A stretch of DNA of 23,079 nucleotides. It comes from Dehalococcoidia bacterium (GTDB lineage: Bacteria; Chloroflexota; Dehalococcoidia; GIF9; UBA5629). The stretch spans positions 1-23,079 of the forward strand of contig QYPU01000003.1 of NCBI GenBank assembly GCA_007280145.1. Reading direction: 5' to 3'. Both the position numbers and the translations under genes were made by a program. The notes beneath the pieces were generated by a model, which was not told where the DNA came from, made no database searches, and saw only the letters and a list, made by a program, of their open reading frames with translations. Positions 1 to 7,383 of this stretch are shown piece by piece (position 1 is the stretch's first letter; each line of letters opens with the position of its first letter).

Positions 1-830
1 CCTGGAAGGATATCCAGTATCTCGTCATCTTTTCTCTCCGGGTCATCATCGGAGGGTATCGATGGTGGATATTCCCATGCGTTGCTCGGCAAGTATGAGA
101 GGTAACGTTTGGCCATGAGTATGGCATCTTTGTCGTCTTCAGCAGGATTATCGGCGACTCCTGATATGACACAGTGAACCTCCACTCCTCCCAGTTCTTC
201 TTTGGTTACCTTTTCTCCTGTAGCACTTAGTACTACCGGTGGACCTCCTGCTGCCATCATCCCTGTGCCCTTGACCATAATGATAAACTCAAGGAGGCTG
301 CCTACCAGTGAGGAATCACCGGCACAGGGTCCCATGACCACACCCACCTGGGGGGCAATGCCAGACATCTTGGAAATCGCGAGGAAGTGAAAGACGGCTG
401 GCAGCCCCTCTCCGATGAACTCCTCGGCTCTGGCGCCGGCGCCATCGAGCAGCCACACGAGGGGCACCCGTTCTTGGGTGGCGATTCCTACCATTCGCAC
501 ATTTTTCATAGCGTGGGTCATTCCAACCGACCCTCCTAAGACGGTGAAGTCCTCTGCAATGACGCCGGCCCTTCGACCATCGATGCGACCGAACCCTGTT
601 ATAACAGCATCTGCTGGTGCAATCTTGTCGGCCATCTCCGCACGATGGCTCTGGTGAGTTGCCAGCATGCCGTATTCTTGGAAAGTGCCCGGGTCCATGA
701 GCAACTTGATACGCTCACGGGCAGTGAGCTTCCCCTGCTGATGCTGACGTTGAACCTTTTCGGGCCCTCCCATCTGCAATGCTTGATGTTTCCGCTGCCT
801 CAGCTCTTCCAGTTCTTTTTCAAAAGGCAT
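1..830 (-). CDS. Acyl-CoA carboxylase/decarboxylase carboxyltransferase subunit, partial (3' end beyond window)
   Basis: The gene begins at ATG 828-830 after a GGAG ribosome site, 20 bases beyond the stop of the dehydrogenase gene, and stays open for 276 codons to the left edge, so its C-terminal half is missing. It is a biotin-dependent carboxyltransferase of the propionyl/methylmalonyl-CoA type, which moves a carboxyl group between carboxybiotin and an acyl-CoA. The N-terminus (LEELRQRKHQALQMGG, then LTARERIKLLMDPGTF) matches the start of the neighbouring carboxyltransferase at 1908-3461 closely, so the two are paralogues. Further in come LLDGAGAR, GPCAGDSS and KGTGMMAAGGPPVV, typical of the first crotonase-like half where the acyl-CoA binds. 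It differs enough from its paralogue that a different substrate, or a two-polypeptide transferase, is possible. Family assignment is firm; substrate is unknown. Confidence 0.9.
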   Translation of the reverse strand, partial: MPFEKELEELRQRKHQALQMGGPEKVQRQHQQGKLTARERIKLLMDPGTFQEYGMLATHQSHRAEMADKIAPADAVITGFGRIDGRRAGVIAEDFTVLGGSVGMTHAMKNVRMVGIATQERVPLVWLLDGAGARAEEFIGEGLPAVFHFLAISKMSGIAPQVGVVMGPCAGDSSLVGSLLEFIIMVKGTGMMAAGGPPVVLSATGEKVTKEELGGVEVHCVISGVADNPAEDDKDAILMAKRYLSYLPSNAWEYPPSIPSDDDPERKDDEILDILP

Positions 831-850
831 TTTTATAATCTCCTTAGGCA

Positions 851-1738
851 TTACTTAGGGCTATCACTCCCCCATGGGAGGCGCTTGCCCTCTGGAGTGT
901 ATCGATAGAAACCCTTTCCTGCCTTTCGACCCAGGCGTCCGTCTTTCACCATTTGTGGGATAAGGTCGGAATGGGACACCAGATTATCCAGCCCCAGCGC
1001 TGCCATCGTTTGCCCTATTATGACCTGCGTGTCTAATCCTGAATTGTCTGCGATTACGAAGGGTCCGACATTCCACCCGTAACCTAATTCCATGCCTACA
1101 TCAATGTCCTCAGGGGTTGCCACCCCATTGGCTACCAGGTCTACCGCCTCCTTGAAAGCTGCCGAGAAGATACGATTCATCACGAAACCAGGAATGTCTT
1201 TCTGTACGCGAACTGGGGTCTTACCTAGAGATTTAACGAAATCTACCCCCCGCTCGAAGACCTCTGGAGAAGTTTTCTCTCCTTTTATTACCTCTACCAG
1301 TCCCATGAGAGGGACAGGTCCAAAAAAGTGCAGGCCCAGTACTCTCTCTGGGTGCTTCGTTGTCTGGGCGATGTGGGTGGGTGGGATGAAGGAGCTGTTA
1401 CTGGCCAGGGGAGTTTCGGGGGAGGCCAAGTGATCGAGTTCCCCAAATAGCTCCAACTTGAGGTCCACTGTCTCCAAGGCGGCCTCGATTACCCATTGCA
1501 CTCTGGCAGCACTGCTGAGGTCCCTTTCAAATATTATCCGTTCGAAAACTGTTTGTGGTGAGTCCTTGAGGAGTCCCTTGCTTTCTAGTCTTCCCAGAGA
1601 CCACTGAATTTCACTCCTGGCCCTGTCCAGTGCTTCGGCCTTTATATCCATCAGGTACACCTTGTAACCTGCCTGGGCGCATACCTGCCCAATACCGGAA
1701 CCCATGTATCCGGCACCTACGACTAAGACGCTTTCCAT
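851..1738 (-). CDS. 3-hydroxyacyl-CoA (3-hydroxybutyryl-CoA type) dehydrogenase
   Basis: This 295-residue protein has the standard length of short-chain 3-hydroxyacyl-CoA dehydrogenases, which oxidise (S)-3-hydroxybutyryl-CoA to acetoacetyl-CoA with NAD. The N-terminal Rossmann fold starts at once with VLVVGAGYMGSGIG (dinucleotide site) and an acidic residue at D31 that favours NAD. The catalytic pair fits H137 (GLHFFGPV) and E149, the family's usual 12-residue spacing, with NSS at 114-116. The C-terminal domain carries DIPGFVMNRI. The start is ATG 1736-1738, preceded by CAGGAGG at good spacing; a longer in-frame reading to 1801 has no ribosome site and adds 21 unlikely residues. It lies between two carboxyltransferases and matches the step that follows the crotonase at 7384. 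Function is well supported; chain-length preference is inferred. Confidence 0.93.
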   Translation of the reverse strand: MESVLVVGAGYMGSGIGQVCAQAGYKVYLMDIKAEALDRARSEIQWSLGRLESKGLLKDSPQTVFERIIFERDLSSAARVQWVIEAALETVDLKLELFGELDHLASPETPLASNSSFIPPTHIAQTTKHPERVLGLHFFGPVPLMGLVEVIKGEKTSPEVFERGVDFVKSLGKTPVRVQKDIPGFVMNRIFSAAFKEAVDLVANGVATPEDIDVGMELGYGWNVGPFVIADNSGLDTQVIIGQTMAALGLDNLVSHSDLIPQMVKDGRLGRKAGKGFYRYTPEGKRLPWGSDSPK

Positions 1739-1806
1739 TTTTACCTCCTGGCTGTTGCTTTGGTTTTCCTTATTTAGTTTATTCCGAAAATGGATTCTCA
1801 TACTTT

Positions 1807-1864
1807 GGGGTGGATTGGAGCATCCGCTCCAATCATGCCTAGAGCAGATGCTCTAGGCTACCCC
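1807..1864. repeat. Compact three-way-junction element (two hairpins inside an outer stem)
   Basis: Three nested inverted repeats pack into 58 bases. An outer stem GGGGT (1807-1811) pairs with ACCCC (1860-1864). Inside it are hairpin one, GATTGGAGC/GCTCCAATC (1813-1821 with 1826-1834, four-base loop), and hairpin two, GCCTAGAGC/GCTCTAGGC (1837-1845 with 1850-1858, four-base loop). Only one to two bases separate the stems, and both hairpins share the core GAGC-N4-GCTC. It lies between the carboxyltransferase stop and the dehydrogenase start in a leftward transcript. It may be a REP/REPIN-like mobile palindrome or an RNA processing or stability structure. No T-run follows on the minus strand, so it is not an ordinary terminator. 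Confidence 0.75.
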
Positions 1865-1883
1865 TATTTTCATGATTCGTTGG

Positions 1884-1909
1884 TGGGCATATGCCCATGT
1901 CTGTTTTTT
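1884..1909 (+). other. 14-base perfect palindrome followed by T6
   Basis: TGGGCATATGCCCA (1884-1897) is a perfect palindrome, followed on the plus strand by a run of six T at 1904-1909 that touches the stop codon of the leftward carboxyltransferase. The shape resembles an intrinsic terminator for plus-strand transcription, but no plus-strand gene lies to the left, and a loopless palindrome is a poor terminator stem. It could equally be a protein-binding site. The assignment is left open. Confidence 0.3.
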
Positions 1910-3461
1910 ACAATACGGTGGGCCAAGCTTGCAGGTATTTCTTACTTATAAAACCTCTACCACTGCTGCCGCGCAGGATATCCAGTGATTTGTTAATGAA
2001 CTCCCTCGTGTCCCGCGGTTCTATGACGTCATCAATAAAGTGTCTGGCTGCAGCTTTCCAGGGGGCGTTTTGGTATTCCCATTCTTTGATGAGCCTTTCT
2101 CTTTCTGCTTGTGGGTCCTTGGCTGCCTGTACCATGGGACCATATACCACATTTATGCCAGTCTGGGGTGACATAAAGCTGATGTCAGCAGTGGGCCAGG
2201 CAACTAGAAAATCAGAGCCGCAGTTAGTACCGGCCATATTGGAGTAGGCCATGCCATAGCTCTTACGTATTACTATGGATATTTTCGGCACGGTGGAGAG
2301 AGCCAGCGCTTCCATCCATACCATGATTCTACCTGGCATCTTTCGCTTCTCAGCCTCTAGGCCCACGAAGAAGCCGGGAGTATCATGCAGGAAAATGAGA
2401 GGTATGTTGAAGGAGTCGCATAACACAATGAAGCTGGCGGCTTTTTCGCAGGCGCCAGGCCCACCAGCGCCGGCAAAGAACAAAGGTTGGTTGGCTATAA
2501 TCCCTACAGTCCTACCGTTCATCCTGGCGAGGCAGGTAATGAGGCTCTGGTCATAGTAGGGTTTGATAGTGAAGTATTTGCCGTCGTCAACTATAGCTGA
2601 GATAATTTTGTACATATCGTAGGCCCGATTAGGTGCGTCAGGAAGGATGTCCATTACCTCATCCACTTTCCTGTTTGGCGTGTCCTCAGTGGGAACATAC
2701 GGTGGCTCCTCGTCGCAATTCGATGGCATATAGCTCAGGAATTCCCTGACGATGCGGAAGCAGTGTTCCTCGTCTTCAGCGAAGGCATCCACCTGCCCGG
2801 TGACCTCGGCGTGAAGTTTCCAGCCGCCGAGTTCCTCTGGAGTAATCTTTTCTCCCATTGCTAGTTCAAGTACCCTGGGCCCAGAAACAGCCATGCAGGT
2901 TCCTTTGACCATGACCACAAAGTCAGCCTTAGCTGCCATCCAGGATGGGCCGCCGAAACACTCGCCCATAATGGTGGCTACATAAGGTATCTTTCGTGGG
3001 TATTTGAGTCCTTCTATGGGGAAGGTCATAGAGCTGAGGCCATCCGAACCCATGATGTCGGGTATACGAGCTCCGCCGGCGTCACCTAGAGTAATAATGG
3101 GATACCCCTTTTCGACAGCTATTTTTGTTGTCCTGGCTTCCTTGGCAAAGGTTCCTACCCGGCCCTCGGCACCCGCCAGTACCGTATGGTCAGCGGCGCA
3201 TACGACCACTGTTCTGCCATTTATCTTCCCAAAACCGGCAATGTTGCCATCGGCAGGGGTTCTGTCTTCCATGCCAGGTATGTCGGACTGGTTTAAAATG
3301 CCTACCTCTGAGAAAGTCCCCGGGTCGAGTAGCTTGTCTATCCTCTCTCTCGCGGTCAAGTGACCAAGCTTATGTTGCTTTTCTACCTTGGCTTTGCCTC
3401 CCATCTGGAGTGCCTTTTCTCTGCGTTTCCTGAGTTCTTCCAGCCCTGACTTCATATTCAT
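1908..3461 (-). CDS. Acyl-CoA carboxylase/methylmalonyl-CoA decarboxylase carboxyltransferase subunit
   Basis: This is a complete 517-residue carboxyltransferase of the PccB/MmdA family, at the usual length. It transfers CO2 between biotin on a carrier protein and an acyl-CoA such as propionyl- or methylmalonyl-CoA. The N-terminal half has LTARERIDKLLDPGTF, GDAGGARIPDIMGSDG and the acyl-CoA oxyanion region. The C-terminal half has NQPLFFAGAGGPGACEKAA, HDTPGF and the alanine-rich KSYGMAYSNMAG segment that binds biotin. The start is the first of two close ATGs, seven bases after GGGAGG. The gene follows the biotin carrier by 127 bases in the same direction, and the two probably work together. 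Without a biotin carboxylase (carboxylation) or a sodium-pumping beta subunit (decarboxylation) in view, the direction of reaction cannot be decided. Confidence 0.93.
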   Translation of the reverse strand: MNMKSGLEELRKRREKALQMGGKAKVEKQHKLGHLTARERIDKLLDPGTFSEVGILNQSDIPGMEDRTPADGNIAGFGKINGRTVVVCAADHTVLAGAEGRVGTFAKEARTTKIAVEKGYPIITLGDAGGARIPDIMGSDGLSSMTFPIEGLKYPRKIPYVATIMGECFGGPSWMAAKADFVVMVKGTCMAVSGPRVLELAMGEKITPEELGGWKLHAEVTGQVDAFAEDEEHCFRIVREFLSYMPSNCDEEPPYVPTEDTPNRKVDEVMDILPDAPNRAYDMYKIISAIVDDGKYFTIKPYYDQSLITCLARMNGRTVGIIANQPLFFAGAGGPGACEKAASFIVLCDSFNIPLIFLHDTPGFFVGLEAEKRKMPGRIMVWMEALALSTVPKISIVIRKSYGMAYSNMAGTNCGSDFLVAWPTADISFMSPQTGINVVYGPMVQAAKDPQAERERLIKEWEYQNAPWKAAARHFIDDVIEPRDTREFINKSLDILRGSSGRGFISKKYLQAWPTVL

Positions 3462-3588
3462 TTCTATACCTCCCAGAGCTTGTGGGATATCTACTTGTCA
3501 GCTCAGTGTTTTAGGCTAATTGCTGTTGAGTCTCTGCGCCAGGTCATCTCTACTGTTTTCACGGGCCAGGCTATACGCATTTTCAATC

Positions 3589-3810
3589 TCAGCTCTCTAT
3601 TACGAACAATTTTTCTCCGCCCTTAACCGACTGCCCTTCGGAGACGTTAATCTCGCTAATTTTTCCCGTCATTGGGGCTACTAGAGGAGTCTCCATCTTC
3701 ATAGCTTCCAATATGCATAGCGTGTCGTTTTCGTTGACCTGGTCACCGACAGCGACACAAACGCTTTTTATTATGCCTGGCATCGGACTCTCGACGATTT
3801 CTTGTGCCAT
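3589..3810 (-). CDS. Biotin carboxyl carrier protein (biotinyl/lipoyl attachment domain)
   Basis: The 73-residue protein is almost entirely one biotinyl domain. It has ESPMPGIIKSV at the N-terminus, the biotinylation motif EAMKM with acceptor lysine K38, and the symmetric second half MTGKISEINVSEGQSVKGGEKLFVI. Its N-terminus lacks the long Pro/Ala linker of fatty-acid-type AccB, and its size fits the free carrier (gamma) subunits of acyl-CoA carboxylases and decarboxylases. ATG 3808-3810 follows an AGGAG site. The gene stands between the acyl-CoA synthetase and the carboxyltransferase, all leftward, so it likely shuttles CO2 for one or both neighbouring carboxyltransferases. A biotin ligase must be encoded elsewhere. 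Confidence 0.95.
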   Translation of the reverse strand: MAQEIVESPMPGIIKSVCVAVGDQVNENDTLCILEAMKMETPLVAPMTGKISEINVSEGQSVKGGEKLFVIES

Positions 3811-3881
3811 TCTCTGGTTCTCCTTTCATTCCTTATTCCTCTTTGCTGTCTAAATATCTAAACTTGGTCTGCCAAGGACTT

Positions 3882-3902
3882 GGCTATATCCATGATATAG
3901 CC
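3882..3902. repeat. Intergenic hairpin between synthetase and biotin-carrier genes
   Basis: GGCTATATC and GATATAGCC form a perfect nine-base stem with a three-base loop, in the 150-base gap between the synthetase stop and the carrier start. A small neighbouring inverted repeat, CTTGG/CCAAG, lies at 3863-3876. No T-run follows on the minus strand, so this is more likely an RNA-stability or processing hairpin that tunes expression within the leftward operon than a terminator. Confidence 0.45.
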
Positions 3903-3960
3903 GTAATCAGCGACTCCAAAGGCTGCTCACATGCTCCTGGGAATTTATTCTTATCATTTC

Positions 3961-5382
3961 TTAATCTCTCTGGGCTTCTGCATATTTGACCAAGGCGTAC
4001 ATTGCGCGAGCACACTGCTCAGGGGTGTCATAGATGGGTATCCCAGCTTCTCTCAGGGCATCGACTACGGAATCGTTATCAGTATGGCGAAAGCGCAGAG
4101 TGATTATGGGTTTATTATATTTTTTAGGTAGGGAAACAAAGAGATCGGTACCCGGGATTACTACTTTGCTCGTGTTGGGCAGGAGCCCATTAGTGCCTGT
4201 TGAAGTGGGTTTAAGACCCCAAAGCATGGGATTGACAGGGACATTCGTTATCACCCCATCAATGTAATCCAGACTGAGGAGCTTCTCTGTTATCGAAGCC
4301 TCTTCAAGAGCTGTGCGGTAGCTCCCGGCGAAGTCTACCGGATTTCTAGGGGGTGGTGCGTGTGGTGGTAATAGCTCCTTCAGGCTTCTTATGGTCTCAG
4401 CGTCAAACTCGGGAACTTCAAGCCCTAGAGAGACGCAAGCATCAGTATTGACCACGCCCTGGCCTCCGCTTCCTACGATGGCTACTCTTCTTCCCCGCGG
4501 CAAAGGTTGTCCCACAAGGGCCTCAGCTATCTCAAATGGGTGTGAAGCCTCCTGAGCTCTTATGAGACCTGCTTGTCGGCACATTCCTTCAAACACCTCT
4601 TCAGAGCCGGCAAGAGAGGCAGTGTGGGATAACGTCGCTCTAGCTCCGGCCCTGGTACTACCTCCTTTATAAATCACTATTGGTTTCTTCCTTATCGCTT
4701 CTTTAGCGACTTGAAAGAACCTCCTCCCATCCTTAAAACCCTCTATGTAGAAAACGATGACCTTTGTCTCCTCATCCTCAACCAGGTACTCCAGGTACTC
4801 GGAAGCGGTAAGGTCTGCCTGATTTCCAATACTTATGAATTTGCTCAGCCCATATCCCCTGGCAGTGGCTATTTCGGACAGGTAACCCCCAAAGGTTCCA
4901 CTCTGGGAGACAAAGGCGATGGCCCCTGGCTTAGGCGCTGTCTCAAAACACAGGTTGAGCTGCCCTGCGGCGCTCCATATGCCCATACCATTTGGCCCCA
5001 CAAATCTTATTCCTCCTCCTCTGGCTATTTTCACTACCTCATCTTCAAGCATCTTTCCCTTGTTTCCGGTCTCAGCAAATCCAGCGGTGATAAGGACAGC
5101 TCCTTTAACTCCTTTCTCCACGCACTCCTGCATCAGTTGGGGTGTGTTGGGAGCGGGGGCTGTTACCACTGCCAGATCGACGTGGTCAGGGATATCCAGA
5201 ACGCTCTGATAGCAGCGGAGGCCAAGAATCTCGCCACCCTTAGGATTTACAGGATATATAGCTCCACTATATCCTGTTTTTAAGGGCCTTGCCACCATCT
5301 CGTATCCCCATTTGCCCGGTTTATTAGAAGCTCCTAAGATGGCGATGGATTTAGGCTTGAAGATGGGGTCGAGCTGCTCCAC
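3961..5382 (-). CDS. ADP-forming acyl-CoA synthetase, alpha (CoA-binding/ligase) subunit
   Basis: This 473-residue protein matches the alpha part of NDP-forming acyl-CoA synthetases, which interconvert an acyl-CoA, ADP and phosphate with the free acid, CoA and ATP. Residues 1-130 are the CoA-binding Rossmann domain (PKSIAILGASNKPGKWG). Residues 150-290 are the ligase domain, with the phosphorylated histidine at H253 in the motif LSHTASLAG. A further CoA-ligase domain follows from about 295. The ATP-grasp beta domain that completes the enzyme is absent, so a separate subunit is needed. The start is unusual. The call uses GTG 5380-5382, but an in-frame CTG at 5392-5394 lies six bases after the only good ribosome site (GGGGGA, 5401-5406), and a TAA stop at 5407-5409 caps the frame. 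It is divergent from abfD, so 4-hydroxybutyrate or a similar short acid is a possible substrate. Confidence 0.9.
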   Translation of the reverse strand: MEQLDPIFKPKSIAILGASNKPGKWGYEMVARPLKTGYSGAIYPVNPKGGEILGLRCYQSVLDIPDHVDLAVVTAPAPNTPQLMQECVEKGVKGAVLITAGFAETGNKGKMLEDEVVKIARGGGIRFVGPNGMGIWSAAGQLNLCFETAPKPGAIAFVSQSGTFGGYLSEIATARGYGLSKFISIGNQADLTASEYLEYLVEDEETKVIVFYIEGFKDGRRFFQVAKEAIRKKPIVIYKGGSTRAGARATLSHTASLAGSEEVFEGMCRQAGLIRAQEASHPFEIAEALVGQPLPRGRRVAIVGSGGQGVVNTDACVSLGLEVPEFDAETIRSLKELLPPHAPPPRNPVDFAGSYRTALEEASITEKLLSLDYIDGVITNVPVNPMLWGLKPTSTGTNGLLPNTSKVVIPGTDLFVSLPKKYNKPIITLRFRHTDNDSVVDALREAGIPIYDTPEQCARAMYALVKYAEAQRD

Positions 5383-5446
5383 AATGCTCTTCAGTTCTGG
5401 TCCCCCTTATTTATCATTGCTGTACTTAAATTTGCTGCGGCTTGTT

Positions 5447-5476
5447 ATTATACAATTATTTGGCTGCCATGGTCTA
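5447..5476 (-). promoter_or_regulatory. Leftward promoter for the acyl-CoA synthetase operon
   Basis: On the minus strand a consensus TATAAT (5447-5452) lies 18 bases from TAGACC (5471-5476), a 4/6 match to the -35 box. Transcription would begin near 5440, about 58 bases before the GTG start. It sits in the 337-base divergent region 5383-5719, which holds no credible gene, only promoters and short palindromes. Confidence 0.5.
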
Positions 5477-5481
5477 TGATA

Positions 5482-5493
5482 AAGCAATTGCTT
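5482..5493. promoter_or_regulatory. Palindrome AAGCAATTGCTT in the divergent control region
   Basis: A perfect 12-base palindrome lies six bases upstream of the leftward -35 box and about 130 bases upstream of the rightward promoter. Its position fits an operator for a dimeric regulator of the synthetase operon, but no regulator gene adjoins it. A second short inverted repeat, GTACT-N5-AGTAC, lies at 5601-5615 just upstream of the abfD promoter. Both are suggestions only. Confidence 0.25.
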
Positions 5494-5621
5494 GGTTTGA
5501 TTTCTAACTTTCCTGAGATGCGCTCAGCACTGAACTATATGACACCATATTCCTTGGACAGTGGGAGGAAAAACGTGAAAGAAGGTGTGATGTTACTAGT
5601 GTACTGAACGAGTACATCCTG

Positions 5622-5651
5622 TTGACTTCGCTTCTCTTTTGAGCTTATCAT
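5622..5651 (+). promoter_or_regulatory. Rightward promoter for abfD
   Basis: TTGACT (5622-5627) and TATCAT (5646-5651), 18 bases apart, are both 5/6 matches to the vegetative consensus. The predicted start near 5658 leaves a leader of about 60 bases before the GTG start of abfD. Confidence 0.5.
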
Positions 5652-5719
5652 ACAGAGTGTTGCCGTGCTTGTTATCAGGGTTAATATAATTGCATAAAGC
5701 AGAAAGGAGATTATGTGTC

Positions 5720-7189
5720 GTGGCTTTAAAAACAGCTAAGGAGTATATAGAGAGCTTACGTAAGCTAAATCTGGACCTGTATCTTTTTGGTGAAAAAGTA
5801 GAGAATTGGGTTGATAATCCAGTTATAAGACCTTCCATCAACTCTGTAGCAATGACCTACAAGGTTGCCCATGAGTCTAAGAATGGGGCTCTGGCAACGA
5901 CTGATTCAATGCTTACAGGGGGGAAAGTAAACAGGTTTAATGCGCTGTTTAAGAGCACTGATGAACTGGTTAGTAAGGTAAAATTGCAGCGGGAACTGGG
6001 GCAGAGGACTGGTGCTTGTTTTCAGAGATGCGTTGGTATGGATGCGATAAATGCTGTTTTTAGTACTACCTATGAGGTAGACCAGAAATATGGAACAGAG
6101 TATCATCAGAGGTTTAGAGAGTGGCTGAAGTATGTCCAGGAAGGTGACCTCTGTGTCCAGGGTGCTATGACGGATGTTAAGGGTGACAGGGGGTTGAGCC
6201 CGAGTAAGCAGTCTGACCCAGACATGTTTGTGCGTGTAGTGGAGCGAAGAGGTGACGGGATTGTGGTAAGAGGTGCGAAGGCAAACCAAACGGGTACTGC
6301 AAACTCGCATGAAATGCTTATCATGCCAACACTCAGGATGCGTGAGGGCGATGAGGACTATGCTTTAAGCTGTGCCATACCAACAGATGCAAAAGGTGTG
6401 CACCTTATCTATGGTAGGCAGTCCTGCGATAAGCGCAAGCTTGAAGGCGGCGATATTGATGTTGGCAATTACGGCTTTGGCGGGCAGGAGACATTGACTA
6501 TCTTGGAAGATGTCTTTGTCCCTTGGGAAAGGGTTTTCATGTGTGGGGAATGTGATTTTTCCATTATGATGGTGGAGAGATTTGCTACTTATCACAGACA
6601 GAGCTATGGTGGCTGTAAACCGGGGATTGGTGATGTGCTTATCGGAGCCACGGCCTCAATGGCTGAATATAATGGTGTGTCCAGAGCCCCCCATATTAGA
6701 GAGAAGATTGGAGAGATGATTCACCTTGCTGAGACAATACATGCCTGTGGATTGGCTTGCTCCTATGAGGGGTGGAAAACAATGGCTGGCAACTACCAGA
6801 GTAATATACTTTTGGCTAATGTATGTAAACACAATGTGACCAGGTTTCCCTATGAGCTGTGCCGGCTCGCTGAGGATATAGCCGGCGGGCTTCTGGTAAC
6901 ACTGCCCTCTGAAAAGGACCTCAGGCACCCTGTGCTCGGCAAATACATTGAAAAGTACCTGAAGGGAGTGGCTGATGTGCCTGCGGAGGAGCGAATTCGC
7001 ATGCTGACGCTTATTCACAGCATGACCTTTGGTACAACGGCTCCTAGTTATCGGACGGAGTCGATGCATGGAGCAGGGTCACCTCAGGCACAGAAGATTA
7101 TGATCGAACGCCAGACAGATATGGATTACAAAAAGAAGCTTGCCCGCAGTCTGGCTGGCATTGACGAGAGAGAAGATGTGACTGCTTGA
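5720..7189 (+). CDS. abfD: 4-hydroxybutyryl-CoA dehydratase / vinylacetyl-CoA delta-isomerase
   Basis: The 489-residue protein has the length of the characterised Clostridium aminobutyricum enzyme (about 490). That enzyme is an FAD and [4Fe-4S] radical dehydratase that converts 4-hydroxybutyryl-CoA to crotonyl-CoA and isomerises vinylacetyl-CoA. All four iron-sulfur ligands are visible: C100 and C104 (ACFQRC), H292 and C299 (YHRQSYGGCK). The last two match the clostridial numbering exactly, as do E257, Y296 and K300 as I recall them from the active site. This separates it from flavin monooxygenases of the HpaB family, which share the fold but lack the cluster. GTG 5720 is chosen because AAGGAG (5704-5709) precedes it by ten bases; the longer TTG reading from 5690 would run through that site. 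Downstream is a crotonase, divergent is a CoA synthetase. Oxygen sensitivity of the family implies an anaerobic setting. Confidence 0.93.
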   Translation: MALKTAKEYIESLRKLNLDLYLFGEKVENWVDNPVIRPSINSVAMTYKVAHESKNGALATTDSMLTGGKVNRFNALFKSTDELVSKVKLQRELGQRTGACFQRCVGMDAINAVFSTTYEVDQKYGTEYHQRFREWLKYVQEGDLCVQGAMTDVKGDRGLSPSKQSDPDMFVRVVERRGDGIVVRGAKANQTGTANSHEMLIMPTLRMREGDEDYALSCAIPTDAKGVHLIYGRQSCDKRKLEGGDIDVGNYGFGGQETLTILEDVFVPWERVFMCGECDFSIMMVERFATYHRQSYGGCKPGIGDVLIGATASMAEYNGVSRAPHIREKIGEMIHLAETIHACGLACSYEGWKTMAGNYQSNILLANVCKHNVTRFPYELCRLAEDIAGGLLVTLPSEKDLRHPVLGKYIEKYLKGVADVPAEERIRMLTLIHSMTFGTTAPSYRTESMHGAGSPQAQKIMIERQTDMDYKKKLARSLAGIDEREDVTA

Positions 7190-7313
7190 GTTTCAATCTT
7201 GAAGGGAATAAAGTAAGCACTCGATGCACCTTTGAGATGCCATGCAGTTTCATCATTGTACGTTTTGGCTGGCTGTTCAAAATCGGATGTTCTAGCCCTA
7301 CTCTGTTTTAATG

Positions 7314-7319
7314 TATAAT
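7314..7319 (+). promoter_or_regulatory. -10 element upstream of the enoyl-CoA hydratase
   Basis: A consensus TATAAT, preceded directly by TG, lies 64 bases before the hydratase ATG in the 194-base gap after abfD. No good -35 hexamer is found at 16-18 bases, so it may be a weak or activator-dependent promoter that lets the hydratase be made apart from abfD. Confidence 0.35.
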
Positions 7320-7383
7320 AAAGGCGAGTTCACAACCAGACAAACTTTCAGAAGACGACGAAATATTTAAAGGAGAAAAGGAA

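Noticed and set aside
202..908. Plus-strand open frames across the left end
   Set aside because: They lie opposite the carboxyltransferase and dehydrogenase genes, have no ribosome sites and show no family resemblance.
3462..3588. Minus-strand 25-codon frame ENAYSLARENSRDDLAQRL between carrier and carboxyltransferase
   Set aside because: It has a protein-like composition but no acceptable start codon or ribosome site, and is too short to support.
4711..5283. 190-codon plus-strand frame
   Set aside because: It is antisense to the strongly recognised acyl-CoA synthetase and its translation resembles no protein family.
5596..5841. Minus-strand frame covering the abfD leader
   Set aside because: It overlaps the abfD promoter and start, with no ribosome site and biased low-complexity translation.
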